64,000 nucleotides of DNA from Gammaproteobacteria bacterium. GTDB taxonomy: Bacteria > Pseudomonadota > Gammaproteobacteria > Steroidobacterales > Woeseiaceae. Below, piece by piece: positions 1 to 8,427 of this stretch. A program made the position numbers and the translations under genes. Position 1 is the stretch's first letter. Every line of letters begins with the position of its first letter. Location: positions 62,001-126,000 of the forward strand of contig JAACFB010000003.1 of the NCBI GenBank assembly GCA_009937615.1, read 5' to 3'. The notes under the pieces are model-generated. The model made no database searches and was not told the DNA's origin. It was given only the letters and a program-made list of their open reading frames with translations.

Positions 1-223
1 AGACCCAGACCATCGGGCCGATGCGCTTGTCGTGCCAGCCCATCAGGCCATCCATGGTCGGCGGGTGGTTCACGACGTCGGCCAACGTCATTCGCGATCC
101 GGCCTCCAGGCAGACGACGTCGATACCCTTCTGCGCCAGCTCGTTGGCGACGGTTCCGCCCCCGGCGCCCGAACCGATGACGACGACGACCGATGAATCA
201 CTGAGCTCGTATTGCCGCGTCAT
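1..223 (-). CDS. GMC-family oxidoreductase, N-terminal part (runs off left edge)
   Basis: Only the first 74 codons are in the window. The protein opens with a short leader and a Rossmann FAD-binding motif, VVIGSGAGGGTVANELA at about residues 14-30, followed by VVCLEAG, the acidic end of the second strand that holds the FAD ribose. This pattern is typical of the large flavoprotein subunit of membrane-bound gluconate/sorbitol-type dehydrogenases (GMC family), which oxidise alcohols and pass electrons to cytochrome c. The ATG overlaps the stop of the upstream gene by 4 bp (ATGA), so the two are translationally coupled; that upstream gene encodes the small subunit usually paired with this flavoprotein. 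The substrate cannot be told from this fragment. Confidence 0.85.
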   Translation of the reverse strand, partial: MTRQYELSDSSVVVVIGSGAGGGTVANELAQKGIDVVCLEAGSRMTLADVVNHPPTMDGLMGWHDKRIGPMVWV

Positions 224-741
224 GATACATCTCCCGGGAGCCAGTCGATGTCGTCGAAGCCCCGGTGCTTGTAGCCGCCGAATTCTTTTGACGAACCGGG
301 ATAGCCGATGTGTTCCCAAACCTGCGGATGGTTGTAGAAGACGCCGCGCACGGCCCCGAGAATCGCCGCGAAGAAGGCCTCGCCCTGTATCTCCGCGACG
401 GCGGCAACCTGGTCGACCTCGCCCAGTTCGACCCAGGGTCTGCCGCGGCGCGCATCCAGCGCCTTTTCGGCCGCGTCGACGAGGCCTGCCGAATCGGGAC
501 TGGCGGCCAGGGCCGCAAGGACATCACCCATTACCGCGCGGTAGGTACTGTCCGGCATGCCGGCATGTGGAAACAGAAGGCGCGCAAGCCGAATCATCGC
601 GGGGCTTGCCGAATCGTCGTCCGCTTTGGCCCAGGCCTCGCTGGATTTCAGCCAGGAGATGCCGGGCATGTTGGTGGCCACTGCAGAAAATGTCAGTGCA
701 GCCACAATAAACCGGCGCCGTGTCGTCTGCTTATCGTTCAT
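220..741 (-). CDS. gluconate 2-dehydrogenase subunit 3-like protein (Tat signal)
   Basis: 173 aa. The N-terminus carries a twin-arginine motif (TTRRRFIVAAL at about residues 6-16) followed by a hydrophobic stretch, so the folded protein is probably exported by Tat. The mature part has ARLLFPHAGMP and a C-terminal YPGSSKEFGGYKHRGF segment, both typical of the small subunit of membrane-bound GMC dehydrogenases (gluconate 2-dehydrogenase subunit 3 family). In this family the small subunit escorts the flavoprotein through Tat and stays in the periplasmic complex. It overlaps the downstream flavoprotein by 4 bp. It faces away from the flavoenzyme gene at 805, leaving about 60 bp for divergent promoters. 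Confidence 0.85.
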   Translation of the reverse strand: MNDKQTTRRRFIVAALTFSAVATNMPGISWLKSSEAWAKADDDSASPAMIRLARLLFPHAGMPDSTYRAVMGDVLAALAASPDSAGLVDAAEKALDARRGRPWVELGEVDQVAAVAEIQGEAFFAAILGAVRGVFYNHPQVWEHIGYPGSSKEFGGYKHRGFDDIDWLPGDVS

Positions 742-804
742 CGGAGAGTACTCCGTTATTATTGGCGGCGAACGGATTCACTATAGCAGTTACAGAGGTC
801 TTCG

Positions 805-2082
805 ATGTCAGCAGGATATCCGCAGAGCTACTATGCCGCGACCGCGTCCGGAATTGCGGATTATCCGAGTCTCCGGGAGAATCTCCGCGCCGACGTCTGC
901 GTCATCGGCGGCGGATTCACGGGACTGTCGGCGGCACTGAACCTCGCGGAACAGGGCATGGACGTCGTTCTTCTCGAGGCCGAGCGCATAGGCTTCGGTG
1001 CGTCCGGGCGCAATGGCGGCCTGATCGGCAGCGGCCAGCGCAAGGACGTACTCGAAATGGAGAAGCAGTTCGGGCTGCAGCGCTCGCGCGACTTCTGGGA
1101 TTTTGCGGAAGCCGGCAAGGCCGAGATTCGCGACCGGGTTGCGCGCCACAATATCCCCTGCGACCTGCAGTACGGCCAGCTCGAAGGTGTGCACAAGAAG
1201 AGCTACGTCGGGATGGCCGCCGAAATTGCCGCCGCGCTTGCGGAGCGTTACGACTATCCACACGCGCGAGCGACCGACAGGGAAGAGACCAGGAGTCTCG
1301 TTGCGACCGATGATTTTCTCGAGGGCTTGTTCGACGAGCAGGCGATGACGATACACCCGTTGAACTATGCGCTTGGCCTGGCCGCGGCGGCGCGCGCAGC
1401 GGGAGTGCGAATATTCGAGGACTCGCGCGTGCTCGGCTACACGCGAACGGATCCGGCGTCGGTCAGGACAGCGACCGGCTCGGTCGATGCGTCATTCATC
1501 GTGCTTGCCTGCAACGGTTATCTCGGCAAGCTCGAGCGGCGCGTCGCCGGCAAAATCATGCCCATTAATAATTTCATGCTCGCGACGGAGCCGCTCGGCG
1601 AGGAGCGCGCCCGGGAGCTGATTGCTGGCCGCTTCGGTGTTCACGACACGCGCTTCGTCGTGAACTACTTCCGGCGCAGCGGCGAGCATCGGCTGCTATA
1701 TGGCGGCGGCGAAAACTACCGCCCGGGATTTCCCAGGAACATCGCGGCTTTTGTACGCCCGTACATGCTCGAGCTGTTTCCGCAGCTGTCCGACGTGCGC
1801 ATCGATTACGCGTGGGGCGGCACTCTGTCGGTGACGGTCAATCGCCTGCCGCACGTCGGCCGTTTGTCACCGAATCTCTATTTCGCGCAGGGATACTCGG
1901 GGCACGGCTTATCCACGGCCAACTTTGCGGGCAAGATCATTGCGGAAGCGATTACCGGAACGGCCTCTCGCTTCGATGTGTTTGCGAGTCTGCCGATTCA
2001 CACCTTCCCCGGCGGGACGTGGTTCCGCTACCCGGGCATGGTGCTGGGCATGCTGTACTACTCGATGAAGGACAAGCTGTAG
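805..2082 (+). CDS. FAD-dependent oxidoreductase, DAO/PuuB-like
   Basis: 425 aa. A dinucleotide-binding motif VCVIGGGFTGLSAALNLAEQG lies near residues 31-51, with VVLLEAERIGFGASGRNGGLIG after it, the classic start of D-amino acid oxidase-type flavoproteins. The C-terminus has WGGTLSVTVNRLPHVGRL and a GYSGHGLSTANFAG segment that closes over FAD. This combination matches gamma-glutamylputrescine oxidoreductase (PuuB) and related amine/glycine oxidases, which oxidise a secondary or primary amine to an imine and make H2O2. The ATG at 805 is followed directly by a plausible N-terminus. No other polyamine genes are adjacent, so the substrate is uncertain. Confidence 0.85.
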   Translation: MSAGYPQSYYAATASGIADYPSLRENLRADVCVIGGGFTGLSAALNLAEQGMDVVLLEAERIGFGASGRNGGLIGSGQRKDVLEMEKQFGLQRSRDFWDFAEAGKAEIRDRVARHNIPCDLQYGQLEGVHKKSYVGMAAEIAAALAERYDYPHARATDREETRSLVATDDFLEGLFDEQAMTIHPLNYALGLAAAARAAGVRIFEDSRVLGYTRTDPASVRTATGSVDASFIVLACNGYLGKLERRVAGKIMPINNFMLATEPLGEERARELIAGRFGVHDTRFVVNYFRRSGEHRLLYGGGENYRPGFPRNIAAFVRPYMLELFPQLSDVRIDYAWGGTLSVTVNRLPHVGRLSPNLYFAQGYSGHGLSTANFAGKIIAEAITGTASRFDVFASLPIHTFPGGTWFRYPGMVLGMLYYSMKDKL

Positions 2083-2096
2083 TTCGGAGTGCGCGC

Positions 2097-2480
2097 CTAG
2101 TCCGTGAGCGCTTCGGGGAACGTCTGGGTCAGCATGTACTCGGCGGCCTTGCTGACGGTGACGTCGTCAACCGATTCGTCGCCGCCCTTGGCCGGCATCG
2201 CGAAAAATCCGCTCTGAGCGTGTTCGAAAAGCACAGCCTCCCACAGCCATGAGCGCCCGGACCAGGCCTCGCGGTCGCCAATTCTTGGAGCGCCGTTGAG
2301 GCCTTCGTCATGGCAGCCCGCGCATACGAGGTCGTAGGCCTCGGGACCCGACAGGGATGCGCTCGGCGCCGGTTCGCTGGCAATTACCTCGTCTTCCGGC
2401 TCCGTCGCAGAGTCCGGGCCTCCGGCATCACAAGCCGCCAGGCTCACCGTGAATAGCAGTGGGAGCAAACAACGCAGCAT
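2097..2480 (-). CDS. lipoprotein c-type cytochrome (c5-like)
   Basis: 127 aa. A lipoprotein signal peptide ends in the lipobox LAAC at about residues 14-17, so the protein should be lipid-anchored at the periplasmic face. A short acidic linker is followed by one haem-binding site, CAGCH, at about residues 53-57, and a distal methionine in FAMPAKGG that is the likely sixth ligand. Size and the NGAPRIGD segment are typical of cytochrome c5-family electron carriers. It converges on the flavoenzyme gene at 805-2082 with a 14-bp gap. It may take electrons from the periplasmic dehydrogenase at the left edge, which is inference. Confidence 0.85.
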   Translation of the reverse strand: MLRCLLPLLFTVSLAACDAGGPDSATEPEDEVIASEPAPSASLSGPEAYDLVCAGCHDEGLNGAPRIGDREAWSGRSWLWEAVLFEHAQSGFFAMPAKGGDESVDDVTVSKAAEYMLTQTFPEALTD

Positions 2481-2589
2481 TGCACCACCTCCTCAGGCTA
2501 CAGTATGTTACCGGCGTTGCCTGATGTGCAAGTGTGGATGGTCCCTATCGGCAGCGTTCCGGGACCTCATTTCAAGGGAATCGATACCA

Positions 2590-3606
2590 GTGCCAGAAAC
2601 CAATAACCAGCAAGTCCGGCTTGCCAGCCGGCCCTCGGGCTGGGTGACGCCCGATAATTTTGAATTCACGGTTGAGCCGGTCGGCGAGCCGGCCCAGGGG
2701 CAGGTTCTCGTGCGGAACCTGTTGATGTCCGTCGACCCGTACATGCGCGGACGCATGAACGATGTGAGGTCTTACGTCCCGCCGTTCAGGCTTGGCGAGG
2801 TGCTGCAGGCGAGCGTCGTGGGCCAGGTCGTCGCGAGCGAATACGACGGTTACGCCGAAGGTGATTACGTCACGGGCATGCTCGGCTGGGAAAACTACTC
2901 GATCTGCGATGGCCGGCAGCTGCGCAAATTGACACCGGGCTCCGAGCCGCTGTCGTGGCATCTCGGGATCCTCGGGATGCCGGGCATGACGGCGTATGTA
3001 GGCCTGATGAAAATTGCCGAGGCAAAGCCGGGCGAGACCGTGTTTGTTTCGGCAGCCTCGGGAGCGGTTGGCAGCGTTGTGGGCCAGCTCGCCAAGCTGC
3101 ACGGTTGCCGCGTGGTCGGCAGTGCCGGGTCCGACGAAAAGGTCGCCCTGCTGAAACAGGAGTTCGGGTACGACGCCGGGCTCAATTACAAAAAGAGCGA
3201 ATCGCTCGTTCGCGACATCAAGTCGCTTTGCCCGAAAGGCATCGACGTCGGCTTCGAAAACGTGGGCGGCGACATCTTCGAGGCCGTGCTCTGGAGCATG
3301 CGGGACTTCGGCCGCATCGCGCTCTGCGGCATGATCTCCAACTACAACGATGCGGAACCGCAGCCCGGTCCGCGCGGCATGATGCTCATCGTCGGCAGGC
3401 GCCTGACGATTCGCGGCTTCATCGTCAGGGATCATCCGGCCGAATGCCAGGAATATGTGACCAAGGCTGCTGCCTGGGTTAAGGAGGGCAAGCTCCGGTA
3501 TCACGAAACCGTAGCCGAAGGCCTCGAGAATGCGCCGAAGGCCTTCATTGACATGCTCAAGGGCGGCAACGTCGGCAAGCAGATCGTGAAGCTTGCCGAC
3601 GCGTAG
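2590..3606 (+). CDS. NADP-dependent oxidoreductase, zinc-independent MDR (CurA/PTGR-like)
   Basis: 338 aa from a GTG start at 2590, preceded by AAGGGA at a suitable distance. A longer reading is open to 2449 but would overlap the start of the opposing cytochrome gene. The protein lacks the zinc-binding cysteines of alcohol dehydrogenases and has the NADP site VFVSAASGAVGSVVGQLAK, MSVDPYMRGRM near the N-terminus and GFENVGGDIF in the centre. These are marks of the prostaglandin reductase/curcumin reductase (CurA, YncB) branch of medium-chain reductases, which reduce alpha,beta-unsaturated ketones or aldehydes with NADPH. Peptide deformylase follows after 17 bp, so the two may share a transcript. 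Confidence 0.85.
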   Translation: MPETNNQQVRLASRPSGWVTPDNFEFTVEPVGEPAQGQVLVRNLLMSVDPYMRGRMNDVRSYVPPFRLGEVLQASVVGQVVASEYDGYAEGDYVTGMLGWENYSICDGRQLRKLTPGSEPLSWHLGILGMPGMTAYVGLMKIAEAKPGETVFVSAASGAVGSVVGQLAKLHGCRVVGSAGSDEKVALLKQEFGYDAGLNYKKSESLVRDIKSLCPKGIDVGFENVGGDIFEAVLWSMRDFGRIALCGMISNYNDAEPQPGPRGMMLIVGRRLTIRGFIVRDHPAECQEYVTKAAAWVKEGKLRYHETVAEGLENAPKAFIDMLKGGNVGKQIVKLADA

Positions 3607-3623
3607 CAAGGCGACAGTCGATC

Positions 3624-4148
3624 ATGGCCGTTAGAACGGTTCTGCGCATTGGTGACCCGCGGTTGCGGCAGGTTTCGGAGCCGGTAACAAGTTTCGATAC
3701 ACCGGAGCTGCACGCGTTGATCGGCGACATGTTTGACACGATGGCGGCAGAGGATGGCGCCGGTCTCGCCGCCCCGCAGATCGGCGTGCTCAAGCGCATC
3801 ATGATTTTCGGCGTCGAATCGACGCCGCGTTATCCCGATGTCGAAGCCGTACCCACGACGGTATTGATCAATCCCGAGTACACGGTCGTGCACGACGCCG
3901 TGCAGGGCTTTTGGGAGGGGTGCCTGTCGGTGCCCGGCATGCGCGGCTACGTCGAACGGCCGGCCGGCATACGCTATCGCGGTCTCGATCAGTTCGGCAA
4001 TCCGGTCGAGCGTGAAGCGAGCGGCTTTCACGCGATCGTCTTTCAGCACGAGTACGACCATCTCGACGGCATCCTGTACCCGGACCGCCTGGCCGACAGG
4101 ACGCAGTTCGGCTATGTCGACGAGCTCGCTGCCGCGGGAATCATCTAG
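3624..4148 (+). CDS. def: peptide deformylase
   Basis: 174 aa. All three family motifs are present: GAGLAAPQIG (motif 1), EGCLSVPG (motif 2, with the metal-binding Cys) and HEYDHLDG (motif 3, two metal-binding His and the catalytic Glu). Peptide deformylase removes the formyl group from the initiator methionine of new proteins. The main housekeeping def usually sits beside fmt; here it lies between an MDR reductase and an SDR, so it is probably a second copy. The SDR gene starts 8 bp downstream, implying an operon. Confidence 0.93.
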   Translation: MAVRTVLRIGDPRLRQVSEPVTSFDTPELHALIGDMFDTMAAEDGAGLAAPQIGVLKRIMIFGVESTPRYPDVEAVPTTVLINPEYTVVHDAVQGFWEGCLSVPGMRGYVERPAGIRYRGLDQFGNPVEREASGFHAIVFQHEYDHLDGILYPDRLADRTQFGYVDELAAAGII

Positions 4149-4155
4149 GCAGCGC

Positions 4156-4980
4156 ATGATTGCTGACGTATCTACAGCAGTCGTGACGGGGGGTGGCCAC
4201 GGCATCGGCCGTTCGCTGTGCCGGCGGCTTCACCGCGATGGCGTGCGTGTCGTCGTTGTCGACATCGATGCGGAGGCGGCAGCCCGGGTGGCTGCGGAGA
4301 TCGACGGAGTTTCAATCTGCGCCGACGTGGGTGACGAGGTCCAGGTTACCGAGGCGATCGACACGGTGGAAAAGGACGTCGGCCCGATAGACTTGTTTAT
4401 CTCCAATGCAGGCGTCGGATTCGGCGACGCCGACGATTACGCCGCGTCCGCTGGTGGCGGCATGCATTCGGTCGCCGATCGCTGGGAGGCCTGCTGGCGA
4501 GTTAACGTCATGGCGCATGTCTATGCGGCACGTTCCCTCGTGCCGCGCATGGTAGCTCGCGGCGGCGGTTACCTCGTGAATGTTGCATCGGCGGCGGGTC
4601 TGCTCGCCCAGATCGGCGACGCTGCTTACACGGCCACCAAGCACGCGGCCGTGGGCTTTGCCGAGTCCCTCGCGATCACGCACGGCGATAACGGCGTCAG
4701 GGTCTCGGTCGTTTGCCCGCAGGCCGTGGCAACTCGCATGATCGGGATCGAAGATGATTCCGGTTCGCTGGAGGGCGGATTCGGCGGCAACGAGATTGAC
4801 GGGATTCTCTCTGCCGACGAAGTTGCCGACCGTGTCGTTGCCGGCGTTGCGGAGGGCCGCTTCCTGATCCTGACGCACCCGCAGGTCTCGACCTATGTTC
4901 AGCGCAAGGCAGCCGATCACGACCGCTGGATCAGCGGCATGCAGCGCTTTCGTCGGCGGCTCGGTGGCGACGGGCAATGA
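4156..4980 (+). CDS. SDR family NAD(P)-dependent oxidoreductase
   Basis: 274 aa from the ATG at 4156, 8 bp after the deformylase stop; an open upstream extension would lie inside def. It has the classical short-chain dehydrogenase signature: cofactor loop TGGGHGIG near residue 12, NAG around residue 83, an active-site Ser in NVASAAG and the catalytic YTATK. VVDIDAEAA after the second strand, with an acidic residue, favours NAD over NADP. It should interconvert an alcohol and a ketone. The substrate is unknown; the neighbourhood of acyl-CoA enzymes suggests a lipid-like hydroxyl compound. Confidence 0.88.
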   Translation: MIADVSTAVVTGGGHGIGRSLCRRLHRDGVRVVVVDIDAEAAARVAAEIDGVSICADVGDEVQVTEAIDTVEKDVGPIDLFISNAGVGFGDADDYAASAGGGMHSVADRWEACWRVNVMAHVYAARSLVPRMVARGGGYLVNVASAAGLLAQIGDAAYTATKHAAVGFAESLAITHGDNGVRVSVVCPQAVATRMIGIEDDSGSLEGGFGGNEIDGILSADEVADRVVAGVAEGRFLILTHPQVSTYVQRKAADHDRWISGMQRFRRRLGGDGQ

Positions 4981-5037
4981 AATCGGTGCGAACAGGGTAG
5001 ACTGGGACTCATCAAGCCGATCGAGACGAGCGAGACC

Positions 5038-6603
5038 GTGGCCACGCCGGAAAATGAAACTCTAACCGCACAGACCGCCATGCCGATACGTACCGGCGCG
5101 GAATACATCGACAGCCTGCGCAACAGGGACCTTACCGTGTACCTGTTAGGCGAGCGGGTGGCCGAGCCCGTCGATCATCCGATCATCCGGCCGTCGATCA
5201 ATGCCGTGGCCGAAACCTACGACCTGGCCGTGCGCGATCCCGAGCTCGGCACCGCGATGTCGCCTTACACGGGCGAGCGCATTAATCGCTTTCTGCACAT
5301 TGCGGGCAGCCCCGAGGATCTCGTCATGCAGAACAAGATGCAGCGGCGCCTCGGGCAGCTGACCGGCACCTGTTTCCAGCGTTGCGTCGGCATGGACGCG
5401 TTCAATGCGCTGCATTCGGTGACGTTCGAGATCGACGAGGCGCACGGCACGCCCTATCACGAGCGCTTCTGCGAATTCGTCAGGATGAGCCAGGAGCATG
5501 GCTATGTCATCGGCGGCGCGATGACCGACGTCAAGGGCGACCGCAGCAAGGCGCCGCACGAGCAGGACGACCCCGACATGTTTGTCAGGGTCGCCAGGCG
5601 TACGGAAGAGGGCGTCTATATCCGGGGGGCGAAGGCGCACCAGACCGGCTGCATCAACTCGCACTGGATGATCGTGATGCCGACGCTGCGGCTCGGGCCG
5701 GACGACAAGGAATTCGCGATTATCGGCGCGCTGCCCGTCGACGCCGAGGGCATCACGTACATATACGGGCGTCAGTCCTGTGACACGCGGGCCATGGAGG
5801 GCGGCGACATCGACCTGGGTAATGCGAAGTTCTCTGGCCAGGAAGCCATGGTCGTTTTCGACGATGTCTTCATCCCGAACGAGCGCATCTTCATGGATGG
5901 CGAGTACGAATTTGCGGCAATGCTCGTGGAGCGGTTTACGTGCTATCACCGCCGCAGCTATGTCTGCAAATCCGGAGTCGGCGATACGCTGATCGGTGCC
6001 GCGGCGACGATCGCCGACTACAACGGCGTCGACAAGGCTTCGCACATTCGCGACAAGCTCGTGGAGATGACGCACCTCAACGAGACGATCTACAGCACGG
6101 GGATCGCGTCCAGCTACCAGGCATCGCAGATGAAATCGGGCGTGTTCATGAACGATGACATGATCGCCAACGTCTGCAAGCATCACGTGACGAAGATGCC
6201 GTATGAAATCGGCCGTCTTGCGCAGGACCTTGCGGGCGGCATCATGGTCACGGCACCCTCGCAAAAAGAGCTCGATCACCCCGAGATCGGCGACATCGTC
6301 CGCAAGTACCTCAAGGGCCGCAAGGAGATCGCTGCCGAAGATCGCCTGCGGATTTTGCGCCTGATCGAAAACATGACGATGGGACGCAACGCGGTCGGCT
6401 ACCTGACCGAGTCAATGCACGGCGCAGGCTCGCCGCAGGCGCAGCGCATCCAGATCGCGCGACAGATGCAGCTCGAGTTCAAGAAGACGCTTGCGAAGAC
6501 GCTCGCCGGAATCCCCGCCGATTCGGCCGAGGAAATCGCCGACGACCTGAGCGGCTACATGCAAAAGGTCTTTGCACCGGTGCCGCGAGCAGGCAAGGAA
6601 TAG
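5038..6603 (+). CDS. 4-hydroxybutyryl-CoA dehydratase / HpaB-family protein
   Basis: 521 aa from a GTG start (an ATG 14 codons in is an alternative). The sequence follows 4-hydroxybutyryl-CoA dehydratase (AbfD) closely: YIDSLR and VYLLGERV at the start, TGTCFQRCVGMDAFNAL, MTDVKGDRS, RGAKAHQTG, GRQSCDTR and TESMHGAGSPQAQR. AbfD uses FAD and a [4Fe-4S] cluster held by C99, C103, H292 and C299 (Clostridium aminobutyricum) to dehydrate 4-hydroxyacyl-CoA. Here C112 and C116 match the first pair. The second pair is H304 and C310, spaced 6 rather than 7 residues. It may be a true dehydratase/vinylacetyl-CoA isomerase acting on a larger substrate, or a flavin hydroxylase relative; the chemistry is unproven. 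Confidence 0.8.
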   Translation: MATPENETLTAQTAMPIRTGAEYIDSLRNRDLTVYLLGERVAEPVDHPIIRPSINAVAETYDLAVRDPELGTAMSPYTGERINRFLHIAGSPEDLVMQNKMQRRLGQLTGTCFQRCVGMDAFNALHSVTFEIDEAHGTPYHERFCEFVRMSQEHGYVIGGAMTDVKGDRSKAPHEQDDPDMFVRVARRTEEGVYIRGAKAHQTGCINSHWMIVMPTLRLGPDDKEFAIIGALPVDAEGITYIYGRQSCDTRAMEGGDIDLGNAKFSGQEAMVVFDDVFIPNERIFMDGEYEFAAMLVERFTCYHRRSYVCKSGVGDTLIGAAATIADYNGVDKASHIRDKLVEMTHLNETIYSTGIASSYQASQMKSGVFMNDDMIANVCKHHVTKMPYEIGRLAQDLAGGIMVTAPSQKELDHPEIGDIVRKYLKGRKEIAAEDRLRILRLIENMTMGRNAVGYLTESMHGAGSPQAQRIQIARQMQLEFKKTLAKTLAGIPADSAEEIADDLSGYMQKVFAPVPRAGKE

Positions 6604-6620
6604 GTCTCAAGAAAAGCGCT

Positions 6621-6636
6621 TGTCTCTTTCGTGACA
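6621..6636. promoter_or_regulatory. Crp-type dyad, site 1
   Basis: TGTCTCTTTCGTGACA, matching the recurring motif TGTCnC-N4-GnGACA. It lies 54 bp upstream of the small gene at 6691. A -10-like TAGACT at 6659-6664 ends 35.5 bp from the dyad centre, one base from the spacing seen at other copies in this window. I infer binding by the Crp-family protein encoded at 20303-21022. Confidence 0.55.
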
Positions 6637-6690
6637 ACGCGGAGCCCTGCTGCCGTAATAGACTCTGGGCAAGCGCGACGAGAGGCAACG

Positions 6691-6831
6691 ATGAACGGCG
6701 GGATTTTCGAAGACGTCAAGCGGTGGGAGTACGAACGCGCAGGAACGAAATTCCTGGTGCCGGCCTCTTACTCGTACAGCCCGCTGATGCAGTCGATCCT
6801 GTTCCCGGGCCGTAACCTCGTCGACAGCTGA
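6691..6831 (+). CDS. small hypothetical protein, 46 aa
   Basis: 46 aa starting at an ATG preceded by GAGAGG at a good distance. The protein (starting MNGGIFEDVKRWEYERAG) has no recognised domain, membrane segment or signal peptide. It sits alone between the dehydratase-like gene and maoC, directly under a Crp-type dyad with a plausible -10 box. It could be a genuine small protein or the 5' end of a larger gene lost by deletion. I favour a real translated product because of the ribosome-binding site and promoter, but function is unknown. Confidence 0.45.
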   Translation: MNGGIFEDVKRWEYERAGTKFLVPASYSYSPLMQSILFPGRNLVDS

Positions 6832-6930
6832 GCGCGCTCCAGTATGGTCGAGCCGGCGGTCGGACGAGCTCTTGATTCCTGGCGTAGACCTGGATGAATC
6901 AACAAGCGCAAATTACGAGGAAAGCGACGA

Positions 6931-7392
6931 ATGGTTACGACGGTTAGTAGAGCGGACATTGACAAATACATAGGCTACGAAGCTGAACCTACTGAGTGGC
7001 ACACGATTAAGCAGGAGCAGATAAACCAGTTTGCGGATTGCACCCTGGATCATCAGTACATTCACGTCGATCCCGAGAGGGCGAAACAGACGCCCTTCGG
7101 TACGACAATTGCGCACGGCTTTCTGAGCCTGTCCATGCTGTCCTACTTCGCCACCCAGTACAGCATCGTCATCGAGGGAATCACGATGGCCATCAATTCG
7201 GGTTTCGACAAGGTGCGTTTCCTGGCGCCCGTGAAGGTCGGCAGCCGCATTCGAGCCGTGGCAAAAGTTGCTGACATTGCGGAGACGAAACCCGGCCAGT
7301 TTCGCATCCAGACGGATGTAACCGTCGAAATCGAGGGTGAGGATACGCCCGCGCTTGTCGCCGAGTGGATCGGCGTGCAGATCGTCGCTTAG
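6931..7392 (+). CDS. MaoC-family (R)-specific enoyl-CoA hydratase
   Basis: 153 aa, a single hot-dog fold. The catalytic hydratase motif is clear: FADCTLDHQYIHVD at about residues 34-47 supplies the Asp/His pair, and FGTTIAHGFLSLS follows. Such enzymes (PhaJ, MaoC, NodN-like) add water to trans-2-enoyl-CoA to give the (R)-3-hydroxyacyl-CoA, which can feed PHA synthesis or a second round of oxidation through an (R)-specific SDR. A GAGGAAAG ribosome-binding site precedes the ATG. It lies between the small gene at 6691 and the dienoyl-CoA isomerase at 7579. Confidence 0.9.
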   Translation: MVTTVSRADIDKYIGYEAEPTEWHTIKQEQINQFADCTLDHQYIHVDPERAKQTPFGTTIAHGFLSLSMLSYFATQYSIVIEGITMAINSGFDKVRFLAPVKVGSRIRAVAKVADIAETKPGQFRIQTDVTVEIEGEDTPALVAEWIGVQIVA

Positions 7393-7578
7393 CCAAATGA
7401 AGATGCGGGATGAGATTTTGTGGCCGGCAGATGGCAAAGTAATGATCGTTTTGAAAAGGGGCTATAAAACCGGATGCGTGGCCCTCCGCGGAGATACCTG
7501 CCGGTAAAGTGCGTCCCGCACCGATGAATTTTTGCAGTAGTTCTGTGTTTTGCTAAATCCTGATCAAGGAGCAGACCC

Positions 7579-8427
7579 GTGTCCTATACCTGTTTTGACA
7601 TAGACATCAGCGACAATGTCGCGCATATCAAGCTCAGCCGGCCGGAAAAACGAAATAGTATGAACCTGAAGTTCTGGGATGAGCTGCCGGAAATCATCGG
7701 CGACATCGACCGGGAGGTAAGGGCTCGCGTCATCGTCATCTCGTCGACGGGACAACATTTCAGCGCGGGGCTCGATGTCCAGGAGTTCTTCAATGTCATC
7801 AACGAACGAGGCGCCGACGAGCGTGCGCACAGAATTACTCGCGGTGCCGATTTCTACCAGACCGTGCAGAAGATGCAGGCGACTTTTTCGGCCCTCGAAA
7901 ATTGTCGAATTCCCGTGATTGCGGCCATACAGGGTGGCTGCATCGGTGCCGGCGTGGACATGGTCACGGCTTGCGACATGCGCTATGCGACCGAAGACGC
8001 CTTCTTTTCGGTCGAGGAGATCAATATCGGCATGACGGCTGACGTCGGCACGTTCCCGCGTCTCGTTAAGTTGATACCGGAGGGGATTGTCCGTGAGATG
8101 TGTTACACGGGCCGGCGAATGCCGGCCGGTGATGCGCAGTCGGCCGGTCTCGTGAACAGGGTGTATGACGACCAGCAGACCATGCTGACCGAGGTCCTGG
8201 CCATCGCCGCCGAGATTGCGGCGAAAGCGCCGTTGGCGGTGCACGGGTGCAAACGCATGATCAACTATTCGCGAGATCATACGACGGCTGACAGCCTGGA
8301 CTATGTCGGTATCTGGAATGCAAGCATGTTTCAGCCAGAGGAAATCATGGAGGCGATAACGGCGCGGGCGCAGAAACGGCCGGGAAATTTCGTCGATCTG
8401 CCGAAAATCAAACCAGCCGTCGGGTAG
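7579..8427 (+). CDS. crotonase family, delta3,5-delta2,4-dienoyl-CoA isomerase-like
   Basis: 282 aa. Crotonase signatures are present: the first oxyanion-hole segment HFSAGLDV and the second IQGGCIGAGVDMVTACDMRYA. Three acidic residues typical of dienoyl-CoA isomerase (ECH1) can be placed: Asp in GVDM, Glu in VEEINIG and Asp in MTADVGTFPRL. Ordinary enoyl-CoA hydratases have Glu/Glu at other positions and lack the last Asp. The reaction moves two double bonds so that odd-position unsaturated acyl-CoAs can continue in beta-oxidation. A strong AAGGAG site precedes the ATG. The 186 bp upstream hold no dyad of the Crp type. Confidence 0.85.
   Translation: MSYTCFDIDISDNVAHIKLSRPEKRNSMNLKFWDELPEIIGDIDREVRARVIVISSTGQHFSAGLDVQEFFNVINERGADERAHRITRGADFYQTVQKMQATFSALENCRIPVIAAIQGGCIGAGVDMVTACDMRYATEDAFFSVEEINIGMTADVGTFPRLVKLIPEGIVREMCYTGRRMPAGDAQSAGLVNRVYDDQQTMLTEVLAIAAEIAAKAPLAVHGCKRMINYSRDHTTADSLDYVGIWNASMFQPEEIMEAITARAQKRPGNFVDLPKIKPAVG

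Noticed and set aside
2449-2589. Upstream extension of the MDR gene
   Set aside because: Would overlap the divergent cytochrome gene start; the GTG at 2590 has a ribosome-binding site and starts the family-like sequence.
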